Source of the DNA: Lepeophtheirus salmonis
Lineage: Eukaryota > Arthropoda > Copepoda > Siphonostomatoida > Caligidae
DNA length: 64,000 nt
Direction: 5' to 3'
NCBI RefSeq assembly: GCF_016086655.4
Contig: NC_052132.2
Coordinates: 11,038,805-11,102,804, forward strand
In this document: piece after piece, positions 36,935-49,704 of the stretch
Layout of the letters: each line of letters begins with the position of its first letter
How positions within the stretch are numbered: position 1 is the first letter of the stretch
The notes under the pieces: model-generated
The model's database searches: none
Told to the model about the DNA's origin: nothing
What the model saw: only the letters and a program-made list of their open reading frames with translations
Position numbers and translations under genes: made by a program

Positions 36935-39495
36935 GAACAGCAACTTTCTTGATTTTGGCGTCAACTTTCCTTTTAAGAGTAGTTTATTTGACGTGAAGAG
37001 CTGATTTTACTTTTAAAACTAGCTCGCTTAAAATTTAGAACCAGAAATGTGCAAAAAAAAAAGCCTACACAACTCAATTAAATTTTCATATGCATGACAT
37101 TATAAGCCCTTTCAAATAATAGGTATGTATTAAATCAAAGATCACTCACTTTAAAGTTTTAAGGATTTATGATATAGCATTTGCATCCAAAAAACGCCCA
37201 AATCTTACAAAGAATAGAACGTTACTACAACCACAATTTTATAAGTTCATATTCCATGTTTAAAAATATTTATAAATTAAAACCTTTTATCTGGACATAA
37301 GCGTGCACAATGATATTTATTTCCAATATTTAGAATATATATTCGCTTATAATTAATCTAAGAGATTCTAATTTGCTATCATCATTGGAATAATCTATAA
37401 TACTGATTGTAAGTTAATAAATCATTTATGCTTCTTATAAACGACACATTTATAAAGTGTATTTGCCAGATAGCGAATTTTATTCCTTATTATATAATAT
37501 TTCAACCAGTAAATCTGTACTATCTATTTTGAAATATATATGTATATATTAAGAAAGTGTTTAACTATATTATGCAACTAAGAGATGCTTTCTAAAAATG
37601 TTGTTTTATACTAGTACATGTAGCTTTTGACGTTAAATATTATATTAGTTGGATACTGATTATATGTTCGGTAAATGATTTGTAAACTCTTCCAAATCTG
37701 CAAAAAAGTTCCGTATTTTGAATATATATGAGTTTTTGAAGCAGTATATATTTGACATAATGCTTCATGATATATATCATAAACATAGTTTGATCTGAGA
37801 AATAATAATATACTCGTATTAATAAAATATTGCAGGGGTGTGCTAATAGTCCCTTTATGTAGAGTGCACGGCGTGCTCCCTGATGTAAATCATTTAGATA
37901 TTACAGATAGTAATAAATATAATCTTATAAAATATATATCCTGGTATGTTAAAATGATTTTGCTTTGTTTTTATATGTGAAATGCTCTTAAAGCTAACGT
38001 TCTCATCACGAGAGAATACGTCATATTAATTCATAATCGTATGATGGTAGTAAGTAACATTCAGGATTTAGTTGGGGGTTATCGTTTATATTATCAAATC
38101 CAAATTTGTCTTTTTGCCAACGTCTACTTACTCCAAGGAACACTGGGCACTACCTCTAGTTATACAATAAAGTAATACACCCATGCTGTATCAATTAAAA
38201 AAAGCTGAGTGTTTGTTCTGAAAAAATATTCTGACAAAATTTGATTTGCATATTTGCAATTTTTCTATTAAAAATGAGTAAATAGAAATTCAGCTTTATC
38301 TAATTTTCTTGATTGTATATGTTTTAAAAACTTATGTTCGACCCGAAATGGCCGTTTAATCATAAAATATGTATATTAATTTCTATATGTTTTATTGTGA
38401 TAATAATTGTAAATAATGATATGTGAAACATTTTTGGGGTATTTCGTGATTATTATTATGAACGTTCTTCAAATTAAGTTTTATAGGTGTGGCTGATTAG
38501 TATATGCTACTCATTTTTATTTCTATTTTTTATTTTAGAAAGTAATTATAACCATTACGTGTTTGTTTTTGTTCTCTTAATGTTTACATATTTTTTATAA
38601 AAATTATTTTTTGAGTGTTTAATTTTAAACTAGAATGTTTATTTAGGGTTTTTATATTCACTTTCCCTCTAATTTTTTTTTATTTTTTCATGCATGTTTG
38701 ATATCATTTTTTGGAAAAAAAAATCAATCAAGTCAATGGCATTCACATAGGGCTGTTTAATAAACAGTTATAAAACTGGATTTGGGTTGTCAGACGGGAC
38801 ATTTTTCCGTACACACTATGTACATAGAGAGCACATAACTCCATCCGACATACAATCCTTTATAGTAATGAATAATTTGTAGCGTCTACAATATCAAATT
38901 TATATTCAAAGGCTATAAAAACATTATGAAACGGAAGTTGCTTATATATTACTTTTTTGTTATTTTTCAATCTGTAAATTTAGTGAAAATATATACAGAG
39001 ATTTCATATATTTGGTATGTATATATGTTTATCAACACAATATTTTCTGACAAAACATCCAAATATAGAAGCATATAAAGTTAAAGATTGAAGAAAAATA
39101 AATATAGTAAATGGTTCTCAAAGGATTTCACAGAATAAATGCAGAAATAGAAAATTATTTATTCAACTTGTATGTTTATAAGAAAATTTAGATGCTTTTC
39201 AATTTTGTATATTTAGCATATATTTTGTACGTTTATCAATAGGTACATCATTTTATTTTCAAAATATTGAAACCCCCAATTTTTATACTCTGGGTTACAT
39301 TGATTTTAACATCAAATGTACTGTGTATAACGATCAAATCGGAGCATTTTTCGAAAATTTTGAAATTGTCACTAAGACCACATTTTTTGGCGATTTACTT
39401 GCAAATTGGATTTAATTTTACATAGGAATATTTAAAAAAGTTCATTTCATATATCTGTCTCCAGCATAAAATTTGGCCTGGATCTATGGACAGAC
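36935..39495. other. AT-rich, nothing recognised
   Basis: No open frame over 60 codons and no repeat that recurs in the window. Confidence 0.5.
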
Positions 39496-39499
39496 AGAG

Positions 39500-39815
39500 G
39501 TAGTTTCTCACCATATTTTTCATCCTTGTTTAGGTTTAACATAGCTCCAGATAAAATGATCCATCTAATTTAGATCCCAACTACTAAGTAACCATATTTC
39601 CTTCCCAATGAAGTCATAATAGTACTCACTCAACCACGTCATCGACCTCTCTGAAATATTGACAAACTGCTGAGTCTTGTTACCAAACCAAAGGTCGATC
39701 ATCAGCGATTTGCTTATATCCGGCAGCAAAATTTGCTTCAAGTAGATGTCCGTTTTGATTATCAGACCAATTTTGAAGATGTTAGGAGGAGTGACATGAT
39801 CCTCACATGAGACAA
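39500..39815 (-). pseudogene. Tc1-like transposase pseudogene, catalytic C-terminal part
   Basis: The minus strand reads HVTPPNIFKIGLIIKTDIYLKQ (MPPxxFExGLKxNTxIYLDIL in the family), then ISERSMTWLSEYYYDFIGKEIWLLSSWDLN and MDHFIWSYVKPK. The last part corresponds to DFxxKExWPPSSPDLNPMDFxIWSYLE, with the third catalytic Asp preserved within WDLN. The second catalytic Asp block (QDGAPAH) is deleted or unrecognisable. The frame contains a stop. Confidence 0.7.
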
Positions 39816-40574
39816 AACCAAATCATTTGATATAATTATAATAGTGAAATATATTAAATCTGTTCGTTAAAAATAACAAATGTAGTTTAATGAATTTATA
39901 TCAAGAATATTTTATTTTAAGACAGAACGATAAGTTAAGGTACATATATGGTGCCAACTCGTCTATTTTTTTAGCATATAAAAAGTCCAACAATTCACAC
40001 GACATACTTCAAAATTTGAAATAACTCTAACTTATATAAACAGAAAAGTGAAAACTTGGTTGACCGAAGATACCTTTTTTTATCTTTATTGAGGAAAAAT
40101 ATCTATGTAACATAATTTTATATAATAAATTAGTAATTTATGATATGTTGTTCAAAAAAATTCTGAAGTTGCAAGAATAGTTCAAAATTATAAAATAAAA
40201 CTAACCTTAAATTTACTAAAATCTTTACTCTATAGAAAACCAAGAATTCCTAAAACTTGAAATAAAAAGGTTTCAGAGAGTTTAAAATATAAAAAACGGT
40301 CAGTGATAGTATTTTCATCAATAAGTAAGTGTTTCAGCTTTTCAAACGTATACTTTTTCGAAATTGAATAAAAAATGAAGACTGATACAGCCATGGCCCA
40401 CTATTTTTTTTTTTAATAATAGGAGATTGAGTCCTTTTTTGGAAATATATCTAAAAAAAAAATGAAATTGAGTCTTAATTCGCCATTTAAAGAAAGATGT
40501 CGAAAATTTTAAATTTAAAACAATTTAAAATTTTCACTGCACATTTGTAGCTCTCTGAATTTCGATTCAGTATA

Positions 40575-40900
40575 CCGGTACATTGTGGCCGAGACTGAAT
40601 TTTTATTCTTGAGACAATTGGCCTTCAACCGGGGTCTCCATTATCTCCAGGTACACGTCCGCACTGATCTTCAAGCCCTTTAGAAAACAATAAAGTGACA
40701 TCTTCTAGAAGCCTGCTGTGCTTTCACATTTTTCACCCACCACTTCCAGGGTTCTTCTCTAGGCTGTTGTTGTTGTCCTTCCGCTTTTTAATTAAGTACT
40801 AAGGTCATTGGAGTAGGAAACAATGCAAAGGCATAACTCATTCACGCATCAAAAAGCGCTGACGCACCATTTCTGTTGTCCTATGTCTCAGTTTTCCTTG
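40575..40900 (-). pseudogene. Tc1-like transposase pseudogene fragment
   Basis: The minus strand contains EVVGEKCESTAGF and KMSLYCFLKGLKISADVYLEIMETPV. Intact relatives read KMPxxFFxxGLKVxADVYLDIMExxV, between the first and second catalytic Asp. The fragment ends soon after in SQE and a stop. It lies in less AT-rich sequence than its surroundings. A different copy from that at 39500-39815. Confidence 0.6.
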
Positions 40901-41421
40901 GACTGACGAAGAAACTTATCCCACAATAATTGTGTTAGTTATTTAGTAAGTAAATGAAACCTTTCCAAAATATCATTTATAATTGGCTGGGACATGTTGT
41001 TCTGAACTAATATTGGAACAATTAGTTGAATCCCCTCTGATGGCGATCTAATCATGTAGACCTCTAAAGTTTCTACATGATCTTTACCCCTAAAAAAATT
41101 GTCCTGTTTTCGAAAAGCAAAATTATTTTTGTATACATAATCAAACCCTCAAATTTGTTAGCTACTCCCAACTCCCAAGCAAAACTATCCTGTAAATATA
41201 TGTCAAAACAAAATAATTCATTTTAAATATTTATTCAAAAATAGCAAAATGTATATATTGTGAAAATACTAGTACATTGTATAAAGATTATAATAATATT
41301 TTAAATTAATCAAATTTATCTTCAAGTCTATAGCCTAATTAGTATTTACTTTAATTTTTAATAACTCATAAGATGTTTTTCCTCGTTCCTTCTTTCAATA
41401 CTTAATTATTAATTATATCTA

Positions 41422-41892
41422 TTAAATTACCTCTTTAATGCCATTGTTGCATCCTGATTGGCTAATAGTAGAAAGACATTCTCTGAACACAACATCACCA
41501 CAGTAAAAAACAAAGTTGCATGAACAGTTAATCACAACTAAAAGTGTATTTATAACTATAAGCCCTTTAGCCCATGGTGCAAACTCTTGCTTTGTGTCCC
41601 CAGAAAAGAGCATTAAAAAAGTTTCATAGATTGATATTACAACTTTTCCCGTGTGACAGATAAGAAACATTATAATGATTCCAATCAACATTCTTGTTAT
41701 ACTTTGATTCCTGCGAAGTCTTGCTTGATTTCTATCTGAAGAAAGGAGGTTCATGGATGTCTCAGCCATTTTGTGATAAATGGTGTAGGAAGAATAGGAC
41801 ATGATGAGGACGGGAAATACGATCATGATCATCATGTTAATTCCAAAGGAATAAATTCGAAAATAGGTTTGATTTCGACGAAGTAGGGTTGG
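41422..41892 (-). CDS. FMRFamide-receptor-like GPCR, 3' exon (TM5-TM7)
   Basis: Exon of the same receptor. The acceptor is CTTTCTTTTTATTTTCAG and the frame is phase 0, exactly matching the donor of the upstream exon. It encodes 156 residues then TAA. Residues 11-42 (RIYSFGINMMIMIVFP) form TM5. Intracellular loop 3 is basic (ARLRRNQSITRML). TM6 reads IGIIIMFLICHTGKVVISIYE, close to the family's FxxCNxPRxxLxxYE. TM7 has LLVVINCSCNFVFYC in place of NPxxY; the NSSxNFxxYC form is characteristic of FMRFamide and related invertebrate peptide receptors. FRECL then marks helix 8. The tail after helix 8 is short. AAAGAG|GTAATT just before the stop is a good donor, so the true C-terminus may lie in another exon below 41422. 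Joined with the upstream exon this gives 259 codons, so the N-terminal third is missing. Confidence 0.85.
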   Translation of the reverse strand, partial: PTLLRRNQTYFRIYSFGINMMIMIVFPVLIMSYSSYTIYHKMAETSMNLLSSDRNQARLRRNQSITRMLIGIIIMFLICHTGKVVISIYETFLMLFSGDTKQEFAPWAKGLIVINTLLVVINCSCNFVFYCGDVVFRECLSTISQSGCNNGIKEVI

Positions 41893-42429
41893 CTGAAAAT
41901 AAAAAGAAAGATAAATATATTTAAAGTGCGATTCACAAGAAACAGATAATCAAAAAATAAAATAATCTAAAAATACTTTTATAAGTACCCAGGGCCAGTT
42001 TTTTATATGAGTAAACGCCTAGGGTAGTATGAGTGCCATCAAATAGTTATTGTACATATTTTTTTCGTGCCATTTTCAGGGATATAAGAAACTAATAAAA
42101 CCTCCAAAACTTACGGTATAATACAATTCATGATACAAATAGTTTATCAAATAACGCTAAATACTCAATAAAATATTAATATAATGTTTTGCAATGTTTA
42201 CAAATTCATTAGTGTATATTTTCTCTTTCTATTCTCATCGTGTATAACACATACTGGGGGTCTGCTAAAACAATATTGATTTTTACATCGATAAAAATCA
42301 TCCTTATTATTTTATTTATCTTAAAATGAGTTATACCTCTTTGTACTAGTGTTCAGGGGTTTGATCTTTAAATCCTAGACCTATCTGCGACTGTTTTGAG
42401 TTTTAGTAGAATGAACAAACTAGACCTTT

Positions 42430-44060
42430 TTAAGAAGTTCAGCCGGGGTTGAAACATTTAGTATGGATTGCTTTTACAAAAAAATTGGTTTTGATTAGTC
42501 TCACATAGAATTCAGTTAAGACCAATTCTATGGATGACTCTTTGATGACCTCATATATGTTTCAAAATTGTGTAATTGGCCCAATAACGGTCATAAGTTA
42601 TATTTGTATAATCGGTCGAAGATTTTAAAACGATTAAATTACAATCTACGCTCAGAAATTGTGATCTGTGTAAAATACTGGGTAAAATCAATTAAAAAAC
42701 GCTTTTCTATAGATGAATTGTTAATAACTTTATTTGCGTTTCGAAATTATGAGCATGGGCCTACAATAACGTATATGAAGTAAAATATGTTCCATAAATC
42801 ATACTTATGAAGTCTGCCCAAAGATTGAGACTGTAAACTAAATGGTTTTCGATTTGAAATAGATTGAATTTCGGTCTAAGGTCTGGGATCGTAATCTGAC
42901 TAGAAAGATCGGTGCAAATTGGGGTTGAATAAATCATTTAAGATCAAACCGAAGAAGAGATTGGACTAGGACCGAGTCTCAAATAAAAATCTGGTAAAGT
43001 TATATTTTTCATTAAATTTGGTACCACTTAAGGTTCCGCTTAAGGCTATTACATAGATGAACTGTTGATGACTTCAAGTGTGTTTCAAAATAATGAAAAT
43101 GGACCTACAAAACCCGTCATATGAAGTTAAATATGTAGCACAATCATACTTGTAAAATCAGTCTGTAGATTGAGATAAAAAAATTAATTAATTGAGACTG
43201 AAAAATCGGAACACGACGCGAAAACTCTTAAACTTGGGTCTACAGTATTTAATTGCGGTCTGGATCAATATCATTCAAAATCTATCTCTATAAAATCACA
43301 TAGAGTAGAAAAAAAATTATGTTCTTGGACCAAACTACAAAGATAAATGCAGTTTAGATCGATCTTACAATAAAATTGGTCTAGATTATCTTCTCTTAAA
43401 ATTTTGTTTAGAACGATTCTTTAACACTATAACGACGAGGGTATCATTTTTGATACCCATTTGGGATTCAATGAAATATTGTGAGAAACTTCTTGATTAT
43501 ATTTGTTTATAAGTTCATGAATTCTCCTAATTCCTTTTATAAAAACTAAAATATATATTAAAATTAGTATTCGTTTCTTTGGTACAGTGAACACTACCTA
43601 GACAGACGTTCAAATAATATGTTTGTTCTACAATTGTGTATGAATGGTGAATTGTCTACAAAAAAAACAATTTTAACTTGTAAAAAATGCTAATTTCTTT
43701 ATATGTGTTAATATAAAAGTTATGTTTATTTTTTTGAATAAATAATAAATCTTCAGAGAAAATAAAAATTAACACATTACTTTTAATTTTATCAACCACT
43801 AATAGTTACAAATATTAAAAAATAAATGGGTATCATTTTTGATATCCACCGTCGTTTAAGGGGGGGGCATTACTATCCGTCCTTCTAGTGTTAAATGAAT
43901 TGTAGGCGGCATCATGTATGTTTCTAAATTGTAAGTATTAGGCTACAATTAAGTCATATCTAGTGCAAAATCATTTGTAAAATCAGTACATGGATTGAGA
44001 ACAAAAAAAAAAAGGTCTATATTTTGAGGCCGAAAAAATCGGTTCATAATTTAAAAACGA
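42430..44060 (+). repeat. Degenerate tandem array, about four units
   Basis: Units share the series: ATAGATGA, GATGAC, TGTTTCAAAAT, GG(C/A)CTACAA, GTCATAT, CATACTTGTAAAATCAGTC, GATTGAGA. They start near 42528, 42708, 43051 and 43893. Removing the 466-base MITE makes the last spacing about 376, close to the preceding 343. No coding potential; the 71-codon frame at 42568-42783 lies within the array. Confidence 0.6.
43425..43890. mobile_element. piggyBac-like MITE with TTAA target duplications
   Basis: The 466-base element is bounded on both sides by TTAA (43421-43424 and 43891-43894). The left end starts CACTATAACGACGAGG; the right end, reversed, starts CACTAGAAGGACGG and then contains TAAACGACGG. 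Subterminal copies of GGGTATCATTTTTGATA occur at both ends (about 43438 and 43828). The left copy is itself a hairpin (GGGTATC/GATACCC). No coding sequence. TTAA duplication and a CACTA(G/T)AA-type end are the known hallmarks of piggyBac-like elements. It is inserted in the tandem array at 42430-44060. Confidence 0.75.
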
Positions 44061-44344
44061 TTGTTTTTGGGTATATTTGTATGTACAATAAAGTACTAAA
44101 TCTTAACTTTTAACCATGAAAATCAAAAAATATCATTGGGTTTCTATGAAATACATTAATATTTGAAAAAAAGAAAAACGACTTTTTGAGCAAAACAATA
44201 AATTAAACTCACATAACCTCTGTTAAAAATCTTTGGTTTTCCAATAAGAGATGTTCTTTTGATATTGAAAGGAAAATGACATTTTTTGAGAAAAATGATC
44301 GGATGTTTATTTCAATGTTGAAAGAAAGCTAGGCCATTAATAAT

Positions 44345-44970
44345 GGAAAACAATATAAGTCAAATGGCCACCACAGATACGCTTACAGGACAGTATCCTT
44401 TTCATGAAACTTTCCATCAACAAATCGCAAAGTGGCTGTTGTATGCCCTCAATAGCTTCACTAATTCCATCTTCGAAGGTCTTGAATTGATGCTGGGCTG
44501 TTGGGGTAGCCCTTATCTTTCACGAGGCCCAAAAGAAAGAAGTTGCAAGGTGCCAAATCACAATATCAATTGCAATCACCTCTTCGAGAGATAACACTGT
44601 CAGGAAACTTCTCGCGTAAAAGAACAATTATTTCGTCGCTTGTTTAGCTCAATCTTTTTGAAAGTGAAAGTTGTCCAGATCAATACCATCCAATTCTGGC
44701 AATAAAAAATCCTTAATCGTATCTCAATAGCACAATCCATTCACTGTAACTCTCTCTCCAGCTTTGTTTTTGAAAAAGATAGGTCTAATGACCCCGCCAG
44801 TCAATAAACTGCACCAAACAGTTACAAGTTGAGGATGAAAACGCTTTTCTATCATGAATCTTGGCTATTCTGAGCCCCAAGATAAGACAGTTTTACTTGT
44901 CGAGGTAGCCAATGGAAAAATGATAATGATAAGCATAGCTGTAGCGTCCATTTGGCTGATATTGTTCTTT
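44345..44970 (-). pseudogene. Tc3/mariner-like (DDE_3 type) transposase pseudogene
   Basis: Reading the minus strand: GYLDK*NCLILG (YVNKQNCRxWG in relatives), then a piece in the region of VWCALxxGGIIGPYFFE, KFPDSVISRRGDCNW, CDLAPCNFFLLGLVKDKGY, SIQDLRDGIS, AIEGI and RILSCKRICGGHLTYI. These match an insect-type family whose C-terminus reads GDxxWPPRSCDLTPLDFFLWGYVKDKVY followed by a GGHL ending. Several stops and frameshifts. The 83-codon plus-strand frame at 44343-44594 is its shadow. Confidence 0.72.
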
Positions 44971-45924
44971 ATTATTTAATGGCATACTTTTTGTTACATT
45001 TAAATAAAAATCCAATCATTCATTTCAAAAAATGTCATTTTTCTTTGAATATCAAAATATCAAACCAATATACGAATAAATCCTGAACAAGATCTTGAAA
45101 ATATTGCATCAATTCAGATTTAATGTTTAAGGATTATACTCAAAAGTTTTGTGAAAAAATGTATATTTTAAGAGATAAGAAGCATTTTTATAAACTGCAG
45201 TTTTGTATGATATCCGAGCTCACCAACGGAGTATTAAAAAGTTTTAATTACATATTTCATGACATTGAATCAATTTATCTTTTGTAAAATATGTCTTTTA
45301 TCAAATCATTATTTATTTTTTTAAATACGTAAATTACTTTGACGCTAATTAAAAAAAATTATATTCTTTAATAAAAGCTTACCTGTGCGTGACTTTTTGT
45401 TATAAAAAAGGTGTAATCAAATGCAAATATGTACATTAATGTATATTTGAAATTTCGTTATAATTCATTCCCATTTTAGCAAAGTAAAAGTTAGTTTGTT
45501 TTGTTTTTATAAGTGCAATATTTTTTTTTTCTATTTGAAATGAAATTCAACTTTATTTAACATTTAAAAATTATTTAAAGACATAAATTAATCATATATT
45601 TATAAGTTTAACTCGTTGTTTCCCCTCGACTTATGAAGTTCTATGTTTTTAATTGTATATGAATATATTCATAATCATTTGAAACACTTTAATTCTTTAT
45701 GACCGAATCAAGAAAAAGTTTTGTGAATATATTTCTTTAAAGAAAAAATGAGAAAATTTTATTATTACTTTATGTTAACAAATTATTTATGAAAAAAAAG
45801 TATGAGCTTTTTTGTACACTGAGTCTATAATGATACTAAATTTAATTAATCAACTGATTATTGGACGATGTGAATCAATAGAGAACGCGCAAAATTGATC
45901 ATCACATTTATAAAAATGGTAAAT

Positions 45925-46115
45925 TAGTATATTTTATGGTTGAAAAGTACCATATTGGGTCCAATTTAAGTCTCTTAATTCAAATACACATAAACGACTA
46001 TTTCTAAAACTTATGTGTACCCTATCTCGTTCCACAAATTTGAATAAGATGCCTATTATTGACTAAAATATATCTTTGAAATATTAGGTTGTATGTGTAT
46101 AAAAAAAACTCTGTT
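45925..46115 (+). repeat. Dispersed repeat R1, 3' part
   Basis: Has ACCATATTGGGTCCAATTTAAG, CCACAAATTTGAATAAGATGCC, TATTGACTAAAATATATCT and AATATTAGGTTGTATGTGTA in R1 order, within the GPCR intron. Confidence 0.5.
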
Positions 46116-46119
46116 AGTA

Positions 46120-48715
46120 AACTGGATATTATAGACCCAAAAATTTATAAAAATGTTTCTTTATCCTATGAATCTTTATTTTATTAAGAGTATTTTTTAG
46201 TATACTTAATAAATGTTGAATTAAATTATATGCAATCCTTTATAAATTTCGATAATGCTTTGTTTAAGATTGATTCGTGTATTTAACCATTTTTTAATCA
46301 AAGCTTAGCGAATTTAATTATCTGTTTTGCTTATAACTTGTTCTTTTGTTTTGTTCTTTCGTTTTCTAGGATTCTTCATTTTTTCAATAAGATGACTGAG
46401 GCTTAGCAACAAAATTAAAGCACTATACAACAAAAATCAGGTCTTGGAACACCCACCGCCTAAGCTATTTTATCCATATATCACGAAAATGATTATTCTT
46501 ATATTGGCCCTTAAAACTGTTTTATTAAACCTATGTTTCTTGATTATAATTTTTATTCAGAGCAAGATTTAGAAATCAAAACTGTATAAATGATAAATTA
46601 AGGTAATAAAAATATTTAACATTGTGTCTAACCATACAAAAATTTAGTAAAAAGAAGGATCTTAAATATAAGATAATATTTGTTTTAATTGTTCTATATT
46701 ATAGCTAAAACTAAAGAATACACCATACGAGCATATCACAACTTCAAACAATTTCCTGAAGACAAAAATTCGACTTTGTTAGACTTTTTCTATTTAACTT
46801 TTAATTTTCCATAGAACATTTAATGAATATATAATGTAAGGTAGACTGAAAATGCTTAAATAACAATTAAAAAATTTCGGGTTTATCTGGTGTCAAAAAT
46901 ACTTTTTCATAGTGTAAAATTGTGGCTATAACAATTGAAAAACACACAAACCCATCGAATACTAATGGGTATTTGTTTTCTACCAAAAATATGTAAAAGG
47001 TAATGATTATTTCATAAAATATCTTGATAAAAATTAACATTTAATGTTTACTTTCAGAATATTTTTTTTTTTTTTATTATTACTAAGAGATGTTTAATAA
47101 TTATTATTAGCCAGGAATTGAAGGAATCTGTTTATCGTTCCCTTTTTAATCCGTGCAAGGAGAAATGTAGAAGTAATTATTAAAAAGGTTGAATGCTTTT
47201 CAGTCTCTTTCATATTCAACAAAAGATATTACGAGTATCCATTTATTCATTTTAAATATCATTAGATAATTTACATATAAGGACCATTGTTGTATGTTAA
47301 TCTATGATAAATAAAGATTAAAAATATCCTTCATGCAACGAACCAATGATTTATGTTGAGTATTTACGTGTTAAATTATAAAGATTTTATATTTTAATTT
47401 ACTACATATATACGTAAAACGTTATTTAATACAATGGTATGATTTATTTTTAGAACCATTTAAATTTTCTTTCATAGTTTAAAAAATCTAGACCGTTTTT
47501 AATGATATTTTTTATTTGTGAAAATAAGTTCATTATAATTTGAGACAGTAAAAAAATAAAAATAAATGGCAATATACACCAACCAAAATATTATAAATTT
47601 AATGATGTTCCATATATTTCGTCTAAATTATAAAGAAGTCATAAAAGGTTATACTATGACAGATTTGTTTTATTTTTACAAGATTTGTTTAAACTAATAA
47701 GAATAGATTATATGAAATTTTTTAGTTCAATATCATCATTAATAACAAGACATAAGTGTTAAAAGATAAGTAAATTCAAGTCCGGGGATTGGAGTAAAAA
47801 TCCTCTCTTGAAAACGCACTCTCATTTCAAGTCCCTATAAAATTTTTATCTGTGAAAGTAGAATCTGAAAATTTGGAATACTTGAAAATTATTTATCAAG
47901 AAATGAGTAATGATAGATTCTTTTTACATATTTTAATATTGTAAGTAATTAGATCATTTTTCTCTACGCTTACATGTTTAAAACATAATTTAATAGTAAT
48001 ATCTAGATTACTAAGATATTTTATATTGTTGGAAATAATGCATTTTGAGCTATCATTAAAAATAAGTTTGGTTTTTTTAAGATGAAGAATACAAGTAATC
48101 TCTTCAATTAAAAAAAATTATATGAATTAAACAAATTAAAAATAAACATTTTTCATCAATTTACTTGTTACTATTGAAAAAATGCTTAATTTTAATACAA
48201 AATTATATATTTTTTAATCAAGATAATCCTAAATTAAATATTACTTTATTTAAAAATAAATTAAAACTATCAAGGATATAGCTTAAATAAATAAAAAATA
48301 TTTATATTTTCACTAAAATAGTTCTACAAGGATAAATTTCCGAATAAATTTAAACAAATAAGGGAATTTTCAAGAGAAATCTCAGAAATATGTTTTCAAG
48401 AGGGAAATCTCTTTAAATAAAAATAATTATGATGCAATATCGTACAAATATATTTGCCGAATAATACATTCACTCGTTTATGAAGTAAGAAAATGAGCGA
48501 GAATTTATAAAGATTTTATCTACTATGAACATGCAAACCATTTCCTATTCATTTAAAAAATACTGATTACTTCCTATGAAAAAAGCACAAACTTACATAT
48601 GATTAAAACTGAACTGTTTTATATATACTACAAAAAATAAAATGTTTTGGGTCAATATAAAAACAATATGGAAGTAAGATCTAGAAAAAAATCAAAATTA
48701 TTTTTTTCCTTTATA
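46120..48715. other. AT-rich intronic DNA, nothing recognised
   Basis: Part of the GPCR intron; long A/T runs and no coding signal. Confidence 0.55.
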
Positions 48716-48717
48716 TA

Positions 48718-49260
48718 TACGAGGTGGTCCCAGATGTACCCGGTCTGACTAAGAGGTCAACATAGTTGTATTTATGAAAATCTCAGTATTAGAAATTAGA
48801 CAATCTATTACAGATATGCTTAAGTTTGAAGAGGCCACGTTGCTCAGTATTTGTTTGACCGACATGAGTAGTAAACTTTTTTATTAAAATGAAGATAATT
48901 GATCATCCTTATGTGGTACCATACTTTTATTAAATTGACATCCGCCCAACCAACATAGAAGCTGAGCTGGATACACTGAGTGAGTCTGCTACTTTAATTA
49001 TAAATGTAAAATTTTGCAAGCTGACTATAAACGAGATCGTACATGCTGCCAAGATGAGTATGTCAGTAGGCGACAGAATGAAGTAACGACCCCAGAAATT
49101 GCGCATAAAATCTACAAAGTGGCACCAGTGGATCAACAACTGAAAGAGATCTACCTAGCGGACTTTAAAGGTATTTCAAGAAGCGCAGTGCATTGCATAT
49201 TATCTGGTAAATTGGGCAAGCAAAACGTATGTGCAAGATAGGTATCGCGTTTGCTCACAT
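48718..49260 (+). pseudogene. mariner 5' half with terminal repeat
   Basis: TACGAGGTGGTCCCAGATG at 48718, flanked by TA, resembles a mariner terminal repeat of the cecropia/irritans type. The coding part starts near 48940 (LSESATLIINVKFC), shifts frame to ADYKRDRTCCQDEYVSRRQNEVTTPEIAHKIYKV, and continues LADFKGISRSAVHCILSGKLGKQNVCAR and VSRLLTF. These are the helix-turn-helix regions and the ARWVPRLLT block. The catalytic domain is missing after about 49270. Confidence 0.75.
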
Positions 49261-49324
49261 TCAAGAAAAAAAAAAGTGGTTTGTTGATGTTTTGATAGAG
49301 TGACCAGCTAAGTTTCACACCTAC

Positions 49325-49700
49325 ACAATAAATTATTTTGATTTAATGAAGTGTATTGAGCTGAAATGAGATTATGCAAAAATATTATATTTTTTCTAAC
49401 ACCTACATGCCAATATTATGAGTTGAGATAGAAAATAATTTTAGCAACAGTTTCGAATCTTTATTTAATTTAAGAGACTTATACTGGCCTGATATGGCTT
49501 TTTTCAATTAAAAATCTATCAATTCCTTGTTCTATCATTCTGAATATCAATTTTTGCCTCTTTACGTGCAATTTGCAACAGGCCCTTAAATGTTAATACA
49601 ATAGATTGTTGATAGAAAATAATGATAATTCTTTCAAGAATACACATGTAATTCACACTTAATTTTGAGAAAAATAATTTTATTATGTTTCTATGATGAC
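49325..49700 (-). repeat. Dispersed repeat R1, inverted copy
   Basis: The minus strand has IIKLFFSKLSVNYMCIL (open frame 49519-49716), then TTGATAGATTTTTAATTGAAAAAAGCCATATC, TTAAATAAAGATTCG and ATATTGGCATGTAGGTG, parallel to the copies at 7185 and 27660. Confidence 0.55.
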
Positions 49701-49704
49701 GAGT

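Noticed and set aside
44343..44594. 83-codon plus-strand frame
   Set aside because: The opposite strand gives clear transposase motifs (RRGDCNW, CDLAPCNFFLLG), so the plus frame is a shadow.
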